A stretch of 64,000 bases of DNA, from contig NZ_JONV01000009.1 of the NCBI RefSeq assembly GCF_000712035.1, positions 186,001 through 250,000 on the forward strand. Reading direction: 5' to 3'. The notes beneath the pieces are model-generated. The model was not told where the DNA came from. It saw only the letters and a program-made list of their open reading frames with translations, and ran no database searches. Shown here in pieces: positions 57,385 to 64,000 of this stretch. The translations under genes and the position numbers were made by a program. The stretch comes from Salinicoccus luteus DSM 17002 (GTDB taxonomy: Bacteria > Bacillota > Bacilli > Staphylococcales > Salinicoccaceae). Each line of letters opens with the position of its first letter. Position 1 is the stretch's first letter.

Positions 57385-58173
57385 ATGATTGGACTTGAAG
57401 ATATAACCTACAGCTATCGAACAGGTGAATATAAAGCCCTGGATCATATCTCCCTGACCTTTCGTCGCGGGGAATGGGTCTCCATCATCGGCCATAATGG
57501 ATCGGGCAAAAGTACGCTTGTCAAAATCCTGATGGGCATATTGGATGATTACGAAGGTTCAATCACGGTCGATGGCGAATTGCTGGATGAAGAAAACCGT
57601 ATTACGATGAGGAAGAAGTTTGCCATCGTCTTCCAGAACCCGGATAACCAGTTTGTCGGTGCAACGGTGGAAGATGACGTGGCATTCGGTCTCGAGAACA
57701 ATGGGGTCCCGAGGGACGAAATGGTGAGACGGACCGAAGAGGCACTGAAGGCGGTCAACATGCTCGAATTCCGCGACCATGAGCCCTCCAGGCTGTCGGG
57801 AGGACAGAAGCAGCGCGTTGCCATTGCGAGTGCCCTGGCAATGGCTCCTGATGTACTCATCCTCGATGAGGCGACCTCTATGATCGACCCGGAAGGCAGG
57901 CGGGAGGTGCTCGACATACTGAGAACCATCCACCGTCGTGGAAAGACGACGCTTATCTTCATTACACATGATCTTTCAGAAATTGAAGACAGTGATCATG
58001 CAGTCATCATGAAGGATGGACAGATCATCAGTGAAGGCACAGTGGAGGAAATATACAAGGATACGGATGCACTGCTGGCAAGCCGCCTGGTGCTGCCTTT
58101 CCATATGAAGATATCCAAACGGCTGCTTGATGGTTCCTTCTTATCATATGACGAGTTGGTGGAACGCCTATGA
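57385..58173 (+). CDS. ecfA1: Energy-coupling factor transporter ATPase EcfA1
   Basis: 262 residues from ATG 57385, which has GGTGGTGG upstream; earlier in-frame codons run back through the terminator hairpin and are not translated. ABC ATPase of the shared ECF module. Walker A GHNGSGKSTL, Q-loop VFQNPDNQFVGATVEDDVAFG, signature LSGGQKQRVAIA and LILDEATSMIDPEGR with ITHD. It pairs with EcfA2 and EcfT to power vitamin-binding S subunits encoded elsewhere. Overlaps ecfA2 by 4 bases. Confidence 0.96.
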   Translation: MIGLEDITYSYRTGEYKALDHISLTFRRGEWVSIIGHNGSGKSTLVKILMGILDDYEGSITVDGELLDEENRITMRKKFAIVFQNPDNQFVGATVEDDVAFGLENNGVPRDEMVRRTEEALKAVNMLEFRDHEPSRLSGGQKQRVAIASALAMAPDVLILDEATSMIDPEGRREVLDILRTIHRRGKTTLIFITHDLSEIEDSDHAVIMKDGQIISEGTVEEIYKDTDALLASRLVLPFHMKISKRLLDGSFLSYDELVERL

Positions 58174-59030
58174 GGATCACTTTCAAAAATTTGACGAGCA
58201 TCTATCACCAGAATACGCCTTTTGAACATCTTGCACTGAATGATATCAATACGACCTTTGAAGAGGGTGTATACTATGGCATCATCGGCCACACAGGCAG
58301 TGGCAAGTCGACGATGATCCAAACGCTGAATGGGCTTCTGCTGCCGAGCAGGGGAGAAGTGCACGCTGGTGACATCCTGTTGAGAAGGAAGTCGAAGCAG
58401 AAGGATATCCACCGGGTAAAAAAGCATGTGGGCATGGTATTCCAGTTTCCTGAGCATCAGCTTTTCGAAGAAACTGTACTCAAAGATGTCATGTTTGGAC
58501 CGAAGAACATGGGAATGGATGAAACTGTAGCACAGGAGAAAGCAGAATATTATCTGGATCTGCTGAACATTGATGCGTCCCTGTTCCAATCATCGCCTTT
58601 CGATCTGTCAGGCGGACAGATGCGCAAGGTAGCCATCGCGGGCATACTCGCCATGGAACCGGAAGTACTCATTCTGGATGAACCGACGGCAGGGCTGGAT
58701 CCGAAAAGTCATATTGAGACGATGGCGCTTTTTAAGCGGATCCACCAGGAGATGGGCATTACCGTCATCCTTGTTACACACGATATGAATGATGTTTATG
58801 AATATACGGAATATGTAAAGATTTTGAGCGGAGGCCACCTGGTGAGGGAAGGCAGGACTACCGACCTTCTTACAGACGAAAAACTGCTTGAACGGTTTGC
58901 GCTTGAACCGCCGGATATTGTAAAGCTGACCCATGATCTTGAGAATAAAGGAATCATTTTCGACAGCGTACCGAGAAATGTGGAGCAGTTCACCGAACTC
59001 TATGAGGAGTGGAGGGCCGGCAATGCTTAG
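58170..59030 (+). CDS. ecfA2: Energy-coupling factor transporter ATPase EcfA2
   Basis: 286 residues. Walker A GHTGSGKSTMIQTL, Q-loop MVFQFPEHQLFEETVLKDVMFG, signature LSGGQMRKVAIAG and LILDEPTAGLDPKS with VTHDMND. The C-terminal ~60 residues are typical of EcfA2. It starts in the ecfA1 stop (ATGA overlap) and its end overlaps ecfT by 8 bases, so all three are translationally coupled. Confidence 0.96.
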   Translation: MRITFKNLTSIYHQNTPFEHLALNDINTTFEEGVYYGIIGHTGSGKSTMIQTLNGLLLPSRGEVHAGDILLRRKSKQKDIHRVKKHVGMVFQFPEHQLFEETVLKDVMFGPKNMGMDETVAQEKAEYYLDLLNIDASLFQSSPFDLSGGQMRKVAIAGILAMEPEVLILDEPTAGLDPKSHIETMALFKRIHQEMGITVILVTHDMNDVYEYTEYVKILSGGHLVREGRTTDLLTDEKLLERFALEPPDIVKLTHDLENKGIIFDSVPRNVEQFTELYEEWRAGNA

Positions 59031-59820
59031 TAAAATGCTGCTTGGCAGATATATACCGGGATCCAGTATTATCCATCAGCTGGATCCACGTGCAAAGATA
59101 CTGGCAGTCGTCCTTTTCATGGCCATTGTATTCTTTGCCAACCACTGGACCGGCTATATACTGCTGATTGTTTTCATCACTGTACTGACAAAAACTGCAG
59201 ACCTGTCCATCCGCTTCCTCTTCAATGGATTGAAGTTGATACTCATACTTCTCCTGTTCACCTTCTTCATGCACCTCTTCTTTACGAAGGGCGGCACAGT
59301 GCTTGTCGATGGCGGCTTCTTCACAATAGAGTCGGAAGGTGTCGTTCGGGGTGTCTATATCACCATACGCCTCGCAATGCTTGTCTTGATTACAACGATA
59401 CTAACCTTGACGACAAGCCCACTGCAACTGACAGACGCCATCGAGCGCATCGCAAAGCCACTGAAGGTCTTCAAGGTGCCCGTGCATGAAATCGCGCTGA
59501 TGATGTCCATCAGCCTCCGGTTCATTCCGACACTGATGGATGAGACGGAGAAGATCATAAAGGCCCAGAGTGCCAGGGGATCGACTTTCATGACCGGAAA
59601 CCTGATGTCCAGACTGCAGGCACTGACACCAATCTTCATCCCACTTTTCATTTCATCCTTCAAAAGGGCGGAGGAGATGGCCATTGCCATGGAAGTGAGA
59701 GGGTATCAGGGAGAGGAAGGCAGAACACACTACCGTGTGCTCAACTGGCAGTGGAAGGACACTTTCGCACTGATTCTTATGATCATATTCGGCATCATCC
59801 TGTGGATGATCAGACAGTAA
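59023..59820 (+). CDS. ecfT: Energy-coupling factor transmembrane protein EcfT
   Basis: 265 residues from ATG 59023 (GGAGGG upstream, inside ecfA2). Five or six membrane helices and the two coupling helices with the Ala-Arg-Gly motifs IKAQSARGSTF and AIAMEVRGYQG that touch the ATPases. Shared scaffold for vitamin uptake by interchangeable S components. Confidence 0.96.
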   Translation: MLSKMLLGRYIPGSSIIHQLDPRAKILAVVLFMAIVFFANHWTGYILLIVFITVLTKTADLSIRFLFNGLKLILILLLFTFFMHLFFTKGGTVLVDGGFFTIESEGVVRGVYITIRLAMLVLITTILTLTTSPLQLTDAIERIAKPLKVFKVPVHEIALMMSISLRFIPTLMDETEKIIKAQSARGSTFMTGNLMSRLQALTPIFIPLFISSFKRAEEMAIAMEVRGYQGEEGRTHYRVLNWQWKDTFALILMIIFGIILWMIRQ

Positions 59821-59831
59821 GGAGTAGAGGA

Positions 59832-60611
59832 ATGCGTTATCTAGTAAGAACAAGCTATAATGGTGCCGGATTCAACGGTTTCCAATACCAGATGGAGGGG
59901 CGTACAGTCCAGGGGGAGATAGAAAAGATACTGCAGCGGATGCATAAGACTCCCGTCAGAATCCATCCTGCTGGACGTACCGACAGCGGGGTCCATGCAC
60001 GGGAGCAGTATTTCCATTTCGATACGGATCTGAACATCCCTGAACCGAAATGGCAGCATGCATTGAACAGTGCGATGCCAGGGGACATAGCGATCCACGA
60101 AGTCAGACGGATCAGTCCGGACTACCATATACGCCACCATTCAGAAGGCAAGGCCTATCGGTACCGAATCTATCAGGGGGAAATCCGGGATCCTTTCGAA
60201 AGGGGTCTGAAGACCTATTATCCGTATAAGTTGGATGAAGAAAAGATGCGGGAGGCGATGCAGCATTTCGTCGGCACCCATGACTTTACAAGCTTCTCCA
60301 GCGCCAAGTCACCGATCGAAAACAAGGTGCGCCACATCTATCGCTTCGACCTGATAAAGACGGAGAACGGCTATGACTTCCTGATCATCGGTTCCGGTTT
60401 CCTCTACAACATGGTCAGAATCCTCGTCGCCTATGTGCTTGAGGTCGGCCAGGGCCGTTGGGAGGCCTCCCGCACCCCTCAGATCATAGAGGCAAGGGAC
60501 AGGACACTCGTCCCCAAGACTGCACCGCCAGAAGGACTTTACCTGGAACGCGTCTTCCTCGATGAAGCATCACGGAATGAAGCACTGGAAAAATATAATT
60601 TAACCCGCTGA
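59832..60611 (+). CDS. truA: tRNA pseudouridine(38-40) synthase TruA
   Basis: 259 residues from ATG 59832, 11 bases after ecfT. Modifies U38-U40 of the tRNA anticodon arm. The catalytic aspartate is in PAGRTDSGVHAREQ (about residue 53), and the second domain has YRIYQGEIRDPF and FLYNMVRILVAYVLEVG. The ecf-truA-rplM-rpsI order is common in Firmicutes. Confidence 0.97.
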   Translation: MRYLVRTSYNGAGFNGFQYQMEGRTVQGEIEKILQRMHKTPVRIHPAGRTDSGVHAREQYFHFDTDLNIPEPKWQHALNSAMPGDIAIHEVRRISPDYHIRHHSEGKAYRYRIYQGEIRDPFERGLKTYYPYKLDEEKMREAMQHFVGTHDFTSFSSAKSPIENKVRHIYRFDLIKTENGYDFLIIGSGFLYNMVRILVAYVLEVGQGRWEASRTPQIIEARDRTLVPKTAPPEGLYLERVFLDEASRNEALEKYNLTR

Positions 60612-60615
60612 GACA

Positions 60616-60644
60616 TTGACAAAATACCCTTTTAAGGTTATCAT
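60616..60644 (+). promoter_or_regulatory. Sigma-A promoter of rplM-rpsI
   Basis: TTGACA (60616-60621), a 17-base spacer and TATCAT (60639-60644), starting 5 bases after the truA stop. Confidence 0.88.
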
Positions 60645-60650
60645 AGACAA

Positions 60651-60781
60651 CGGTATAATTTTATATCACCCCACGATAAGCCCCGGAAACTTATTGTGCA
60701 CAACGATATAAAGCAAACGAAGCTTTTTTATTTTAGAGAGCATGAATGAGAGCACCACTCATATATTTAGGAGGACTGGAA
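60651..60781 (+). promoter_or_regulatory. Probable L13 (rplM) autoregulatory leader
   Basis: An untranslated leader of about 130 bases. ACGATAAG (60673-60680) pairs with CTTATTGT (60690-60697), followed by GCACAACGA and a weak terminator-like element AAAGC/GCTTT with a T-run (60710-60729). The arrangement resembles the L13 leader family of Firmicutes (from memory), in which L13 represses its own mRNA. Confidence 0.6.
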
Positions 60782-61219
60782 ATGCGTCAAACATTTATGG
60801 CAAACGAAGCCAATATTGAACGTAAATGGTATGTTGTCGACGCAGAAGGACAGACACTTGGTCGTCTTTCTTCTGAAGTTGCATCCATACTTCGCGGCAA
60901 GAACAAACCGACTTATACACCACACGTTGATACAGGTGATAACGTAATCATCATCAACGCTGAAAAGATCCAAATGACCGGCAACAAAGAACAGGACAAA
61001 ATGTACTACAGACACACTGGCCACCCAGGTGGAATCAAATCCATCTCAGCTGGTGAACTGAAAAGGAAGAACCCTGTCCGTCTGTTGGAGAACTCCATCA
61101 AAGGCATGCTTCCAAAGAACAGACTCGGTCGCGCACAAGGCAAGAAACTTCATGTATACGCTGGAAGCGAGCACAAGCATGAAGCACAAAAACCAGAAAA
61201 CTACGAACTTCGCGGTTAA
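60782..61219 (+). CDS. rplM: 50S ribosomal protein L13
   Basis: 145 residues from ATG 60782 ([16 protein letters not shown]), the same length as in Staphylococcus, with AGGAGG 6 bases upstream; an earlier in-frame start at 60746 lies before that site. Early 50S assembly protein. [23 protein letters not shown] and the end [12 protein letters not shown] are diagnostic. Co-transcribed with rpsI. Confidence 0.98.
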   Translation: MRQTFMANEANIERKWYVVDAEGQTLGRLSSEVASILRGKNKPTYTPHVDTGDNVIIINAEKIQMTGNKEQDKMYYRHTGHPGGIKSISAGELKRKNPVRLLENSIKGMLPKNRLGRAQGKKLHVYAGSEHKHEAQKPENYELRG

Positions 61220-61237
61220 GGATAGGAGGTTAATTCA

Positions 61238-61630
61238 TTGGCTAAAGTAGAATATACAGGAACAGGTCGTCGTAAAAATGCAGTAGCGCGTGTACGTCTC
61301 GTACCAGGTGAAGGCAATGTTACAGTCAACGGACGTGACATGAGGGATTATCTCCCATTCGAAAGTCTCATCCTTGACTTGAATCAGCCATTCGCAGTTA
61401 CAGAAACACAAGGTAACTACGATGTACTGGTAAACGTTAAAGGTGGCGGCTTCACAGGACAAGCTCAGGCAATCCGTCATGGTATCGCAAGAGCACTTCT
61501 GGAAGCAGATCCGGAAAACCGTGGCGTGCTTAAGAGAGCTGGACTCCTTACACGTGACCCACGTATGAAAGAACGTAAGAAATACGGACTCAAGAAAGCC
61601 CGTCGTTCTCCACAGTTCTCAAAACGTTAA
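61238..61630 (+). CDS. rpsI: 30S ribosomal protein S9
   Basis: 130 residues with a TTG start after AGGAGG. S9 reaches the P-site tRNA with its C-terminal tail, here intact ([12 protein letters not shown]). Its 3' end is a known insertion site for integrase-bearing islands in Macrococcus (mecD islands, from memory), and here a broken integrase gene lies directly beyond it. Confidence 0.98.
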   Translation: MAKVEYTGTGRRKNAVARVRLVPGEGNVTVNGRDMRDYLPFESLILDLNQPFAVTETQGNYDVLVNVKGGGFTGQAQAIRHGIARALLEADPENRGVLKRAGLLTRDPRMKERKKYGLKKARRSPQFSKR

Positions 61631-61646
61631 TAGGTTTGTTAATATA

Positions 61647-61680
61647 CCAACGCTTGCAAAGGTTTTTTGGTGCAAGTTGG
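61647..61680. repeat. Inverted repeat between rpsI and the integrase remnant
   Basis: CCAACGCTTGCA (61647-61658) pairs with TGCAAGTTGG (61671-61680), with a 2-base bulge and a T-rich loop. It could be an old terminator or part of the element's attachment or integrase-binding region. Confidence 0.5.
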
Positions 61681-61699
61681 TTCAAATCAGTAACTAATA

Positions 61700-62441
61700 T
61701 TACAAAGCACTTAACAGATTTAAAGCATCGGCATCTTGCTGGTGCTTTTTTTTCTGGCATTAATTCAAGATAATAATTTTGTGTTGTTTGTATATTAATG
61801 TGTCCTAACCGTTTTGATACATATGCAATATCTATATCTTGAGCAAATAAAAATGATGCGTGCGTATCTCTTAGACCGTGAAAAGTCGTTTTTTTAATAT
61901 TTAATCCCTGTAATAATTCACCTAATAGCTCGGATTGTTTAAAACCTCCAAAGCTAAAAATATAACCATTTTCTTTCACAGGAATTTTACGAATAAGCTC
62001 ATAAACCTCTTTGTTTATAGAAACATCTCGTTTTGCATTGTGTGTCTTTAATGAAGTATCGTCAGAAGTAGGACTGATTGAATGTCTAACTTCTATGCCA
62101 TATTCATAAAGGCTCTCTGGTCGTATTGCTAGTAGTTCTCCACGTCGCATACCTGTTTCTAATGCTAATAATACAAGCACGTTAAATTCATCTTCTGAAT
62201 GCTGTAAAACGTAATTACGAAGCTTTTTAAAATCTGTAATAGATAAAGCTTTGTTTCGTTTCGGTGGATTTTCTCCACGGGTTTTCACTAAACGAGCAAA
62301 ATCATTTGCAATATAACCACGAGCATATGCATCACGTAAGGATGTTTTTATTTTAAGGAGCACTTCATGCGTTGTTTTTTGTGAATGTGTTTTCGCATAT
62401 TCATCAATTTTCTTTTGAACGACAATATAATAAAGAGTAGT
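61700..62441 (-). pseudogene. int: Tyrosine recombinase (phage/island integrase), truncated and frameshifted
   Basis: The catalytic domain of a staphylococcal phage/island-type integrase is nearly complete: Arg in ETGMRRGELLAI, Lys in SLKTHNAKRDVSI, HGLRD, the GH of KRLGHINIQ and the tyrosine in TTQNYYLEL. The N-terminal arm and much of the core-binding domain are missing; the frame closes at a TAG at 62489-62487. After LMPEKK, a run of eight A (plus-strand T at 61746-61753) shifts the frame: removing one base restores the usual ending, with a stop at 61700. As it stands, the frame runs on to 61590, into rpsI. Located at the 3' end of rpsI in AT-rich DNA. Confidence 0.8.
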
Positions 62442-62605
62442 TTTAATTATTAATCTGTAGACAGATTGTGAAAGGATGCACTTATACTAACGGGCAGAAG
62501 AGTTGAAGACGGTTAATTATGTTTTGGTAAAATGTATGTTGGAGAATTATTTACCTTTAGTTCTACAAAACGGATTACCAATAAAATGAAGATGGAGGTT
62601 TGCAT
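62442..62605. other. Gap upstream of the integrase remnant
   Basis: 164 AT-rich bases. AGTTCTACAAAACG at 62559-62572 resembles the last coding bases of rpsI (AGTTCTCAAAACG) with one extra base. No gene or convincing promoter is seen. Confidence 0.35.
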
Positions 62606-62968
62606 ATGAAGAATGTTAGTCGAGAAATTCAGGATTTGTCAATTAAATCATTGGAGTCAACTTTAAACAAACTTTCAAATGCTTATAATAGTATGATAGA
62701 AAAAGGTTCAAATACAACTCTTGTTAAAAAGAGACGGAATTCCGTAAAAATTGGTTTGGAGAGCCTCAAAGACGCTTGGGAAAAGGGGGAATTTTCCTAT
62801 GATGAAGAAGATATTTTGACTTCTAAAGATATTCTACAAGGTATCATTCCATCTATAGAAAAACAGATAGCAAAAGCAAAAGAAGGTAGTTCCCAAAAAA
62901 CACTAAATGAGCGTCGTTTAACTGCAATCAAACTGGCAATCGAATCCTTGGAGAACCGTCTAAAATAA
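62606..62968 (+). CDS. Hypothetical helical protein with an internal duplication
   Basis: 120 residues from ATG 62606, with GGAGG 7 bases upstream. No signal peptide or membrane segment; rich in Lys, Glu, Ser and Leu, predicted helical. Two halves look related: GSNTT-LVKKRRNSVKIGLESLKD (about 35-57) and GSSQKTLNERRLTAIKLAIESLEN (about 95-118). I do not recognise the family. It lies in AT-rich DNA beyond the integrase remnant and is probably cargo of the inserted element. Confidence 0.65.
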   Translation: MKNVSREIQDLSIKSLESTLNKLSNAYNSMIEKGSNTTLVKKRRNSVKIGLESLKDAWEKGEFSYDEEDILTSKDILQGIIPSIEKQIAKAKEGSSQKTLNERRLTAIKLAIESLENRLK

Positions 62969-63065
62969 TTCCATTTGTGATTTCAAGTGTAAATTTTTGA
63001 CTAAAAAGGCACTTTTCTTGTTGCACTAACGGATGCAATACTTCAAATAGATGGGGGAGAATCGA

Positions 63066-63365
63066 ATGAGAACGCTCTTAGAACTACTTCGTATAATATT
63101 TCTTTTGGGTTTGCTCGGTACATTGGGTTGGTTAGTTGTAGGAAATATTTATAAATTCAATGAATTAACTGAATCTTATTCTTGGCTTGGTGCAATTGCT
63201 ATTTTAATACTTATATTTGTTTTGTATAGGAATAAGTTGCAATTCTCAGGATGGTATAAAGGAGAAGGTAGAATGAAACTTCCGAAATCTATTACAGTGA
63301 CACTCATTTCAAGCTCTATATTGTTAATTATCTTGCCATTTGTATTAGGTTCTTTGTTAAACTAA
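63066..63365 (+). CDS. Hypothetical three-helix membrane protein
   Basis: 99 residues from ATG 63066 (GGGGGAGA 6 bases upstream; an ATG at 63051 precedes that site). Three hydrophobic segments (about 3-26, 40-58 and 74-97) with a basic loop YRNKLQFSGWYKGEGRMKLP between the second and third. Similar short proteins occur on Bacillus/Staphylococcus plasmids and islands as far as I recall, without known function. A terminator follows. Confidence 0.6.
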   Translation: MRTLLELLRIIFLLGLLGTLGWLVVGNIYKFNELTESYSWLGAIAILILIFVLYRNKLQFSGWYKGEGRMKLPKSITVTLISSSILLIILPFVLGSLLN

Positions 63366-63403
63366 TGGGTGCTTTAGTTAAATAATAATGAATAAAAATC
63401 AGC

Positions 63404-63445
63404 CTGTATCTTATGTTACTATTAAGTAATTTAAGATACAGTTTT
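63404..63445 (+). terminator. Rho-independent terminator
   Basis: CTGTATCTTA (63404-63413) pairs with TAAGATACAG (63432-63441), with an inner TTACT/AGTAA stem, followed by TTTT. Confidence 0.8.
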
Positions 63446-63539
63446 ACTATTTTTGAAATAATTACCTTTCACTTCAAATACATGTATTCAAAGTGAAAGT
63501 ATTGATTTAAATGATTCTTTTGTAATTTACTCTTGATAA

Positions 63540-63683
63540 GACCCCAAACCATCGATGGAAGATATTAATGTTACAAGACGATTAGTCGAGATTGGAAAGT
63601 TACTAGGTATCGAAGTGCTTGATCACTTAGTAGTAAATAGTGATAATAGTTTTACTAGCCTGAAAGAAAGGGGGTATATTTAA
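63540..63683 (+). pseudogene. RadC/JAB-domain protein, 3' fragment
   Basis: 47 codons in one frame give a typical RadC C-terminus: [20 protein letters not shown], then [10 protein letters not shown] and SLKERGYI before the stop at 63681-63683. A TAA stop stands immediately before the first codon, so the rest of the gene, including the HxH metal motif, is gone. RadC-like (MPN/JAB) genes are frequent on mobile elements of Firmicutes. The original terminator is still present. Confidence 0.75.
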
Positions 63684-63708
63684 AAGGGAGAAACCACTCC
63701 CTTTTTTC
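63682..63708 (+). terminator. Terminator of the lost radC-like gene
   Basis: AAAAGGGAG (63682-63690) pairs with CTCCCTTTT (63697-63705), followed by further T residues; it overlaps the stop codon of the fragment. Confidence 0.8.
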
Positions 63709-63894
63709 TTCAAGGTATATTACAGGGGGAAAAAGGAAAATACATAATAAACTCCGATTAATTTTTAGTACAGAATAAAAATTAAGAGTAATGCAAATTG
63801 AATGTTAGAAGGTTGCAAAAAAAGTAAAGGCTTGCCAGCCCCTCAAAATACCCCATCGTTATTGGTGTCGAATCAAAAATAGGAGAGTGAAAGG
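63709..63894. other. Non-coding AT-rich stretch, possible IS left end
   Basis: No gene seen. The segment GGCTTGCCAGCCCCTCAAAA near 63827-63846, followed by GTTATTGGTGTCG, may be the left end of an IS21-type element given the istA-like start just downstream. The inverted-repeat partner is not in the window. Confidence 0.3.
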
Positions 63895-64000
63895 ATGCTA
63901 GCAATGCCTGAAATTAATCATTTAAAAAATTAGGGAATGGATAACCGTTATCTATCAATGAAGTTTCACTTTATGCTTTCTTTTTCTCTAATAAAGTCAC
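63895..64000 (+). pseudogene. Start of an IS21-type istA transposase, disrupted
   Basis: ATG 63895 opens MLAMPEINHLKN and then meets a TAG at 63931-63933. MLxMPEINxIK is the usual beginning of IS21-family IstA transposases. After the stop, another frame reads PLSINEVS, like the continuation of the helix-turn-helix region (LSINEIA), so small indels appear to have broken the gene. Only about 100 bases are visible before the window ends. GAGAGTGAAAGG lies before the ATG. Confidence 0.5.

Overview
The window looks like a chromosomal segment of a low-GC Gram-positive bacterium of the Staphylococcaceae. It is richer in GC than Staphylococcus itself, and a Salinicoccus- or Jeotgalicoccus-like genus is the best guess. 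The grounds are strong AGGAGG ribosome binding sites with many TTG/GTG starts, a glnR-glnA pair, a FemX-type peptidoglycan bridge enzyme, adk followed directly by infA with no map gene between them, a zinc-type S14, and a complete S10-spc-alpha ribosomal cluster. The genus call is inference; no rRNA is present to confirm it.

Layout. 1-4.4 kb: the 5' end of fdhD (minus strand), an oxalate/formate-type MFS carrier and a molybdopterin oxidoreductase of the FdhF/YdeP type. 4.5-9.1 kb: a sodium-symporter-family carrier and an RND pump. 9.2-10.9 kb: glnRA with a GlnR box. 10.9-14.2 kb (minus): a moxR-DUF58-membrane protein operon. 14.3-17.3 kb: a sulfide:quinone oxidoreductase and a Na/phosphate carrier. 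17.6-22.7 kb: a HAD hydrolase, then serA with a class V aminotransferase and a nadR-like bifunctional enzyme. 22.8-24.7 kb: a DUF368/PopT-type polyprenyl-phosphate carrier coupled to an unusual GTPase that resembles immunity-related GTPases.

24.8-34.0 kb is a nine-gene sugar operon: binding protein, two permeases, LacI regulator, ThuA-like protein, two Gfo/Idh/MocA dehydrogenases, a TIM-barrel isomerase/epimerase-like protein and a MalK-type ATPase. A clear sigma-A promoter lies between LacI/cre-type operator sites. The gene set fits uptake of a di- or oligosaccharide and its breakdown through a 3-keto-sugar route. 34-43 kb is a mixed region: a VOC protein, FemX, an orphan binding protein, an MFS pump, small membrane proteins, an APH-like kinase, a PepSY lipoprotein, a YczE-like protein and an NCS2 purine carrier.

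43.1-57.2 kb is the ribosomal protein supercluster from rpsJ to rplQ, including secY, adk, infA and rpoA. It is read from a promoter whose -35 box sits inside the preceding terminator stem. It continues into ecfA1-ecfA2-ecfT-truA (energy-coupling-factor module) and rplM-rpsI with a likely L13 leader. From 61.6 kb onwards base composition drops sharply. A broken tyrosine integrase abuts the 3' end of rpsI, followed by two unknown small genes, the last ~47 codons of a RadC-like gene and what looks like the first codons of an IS21-type istA. I read this as the decayed edge of an integrative element inserted at rpsI.
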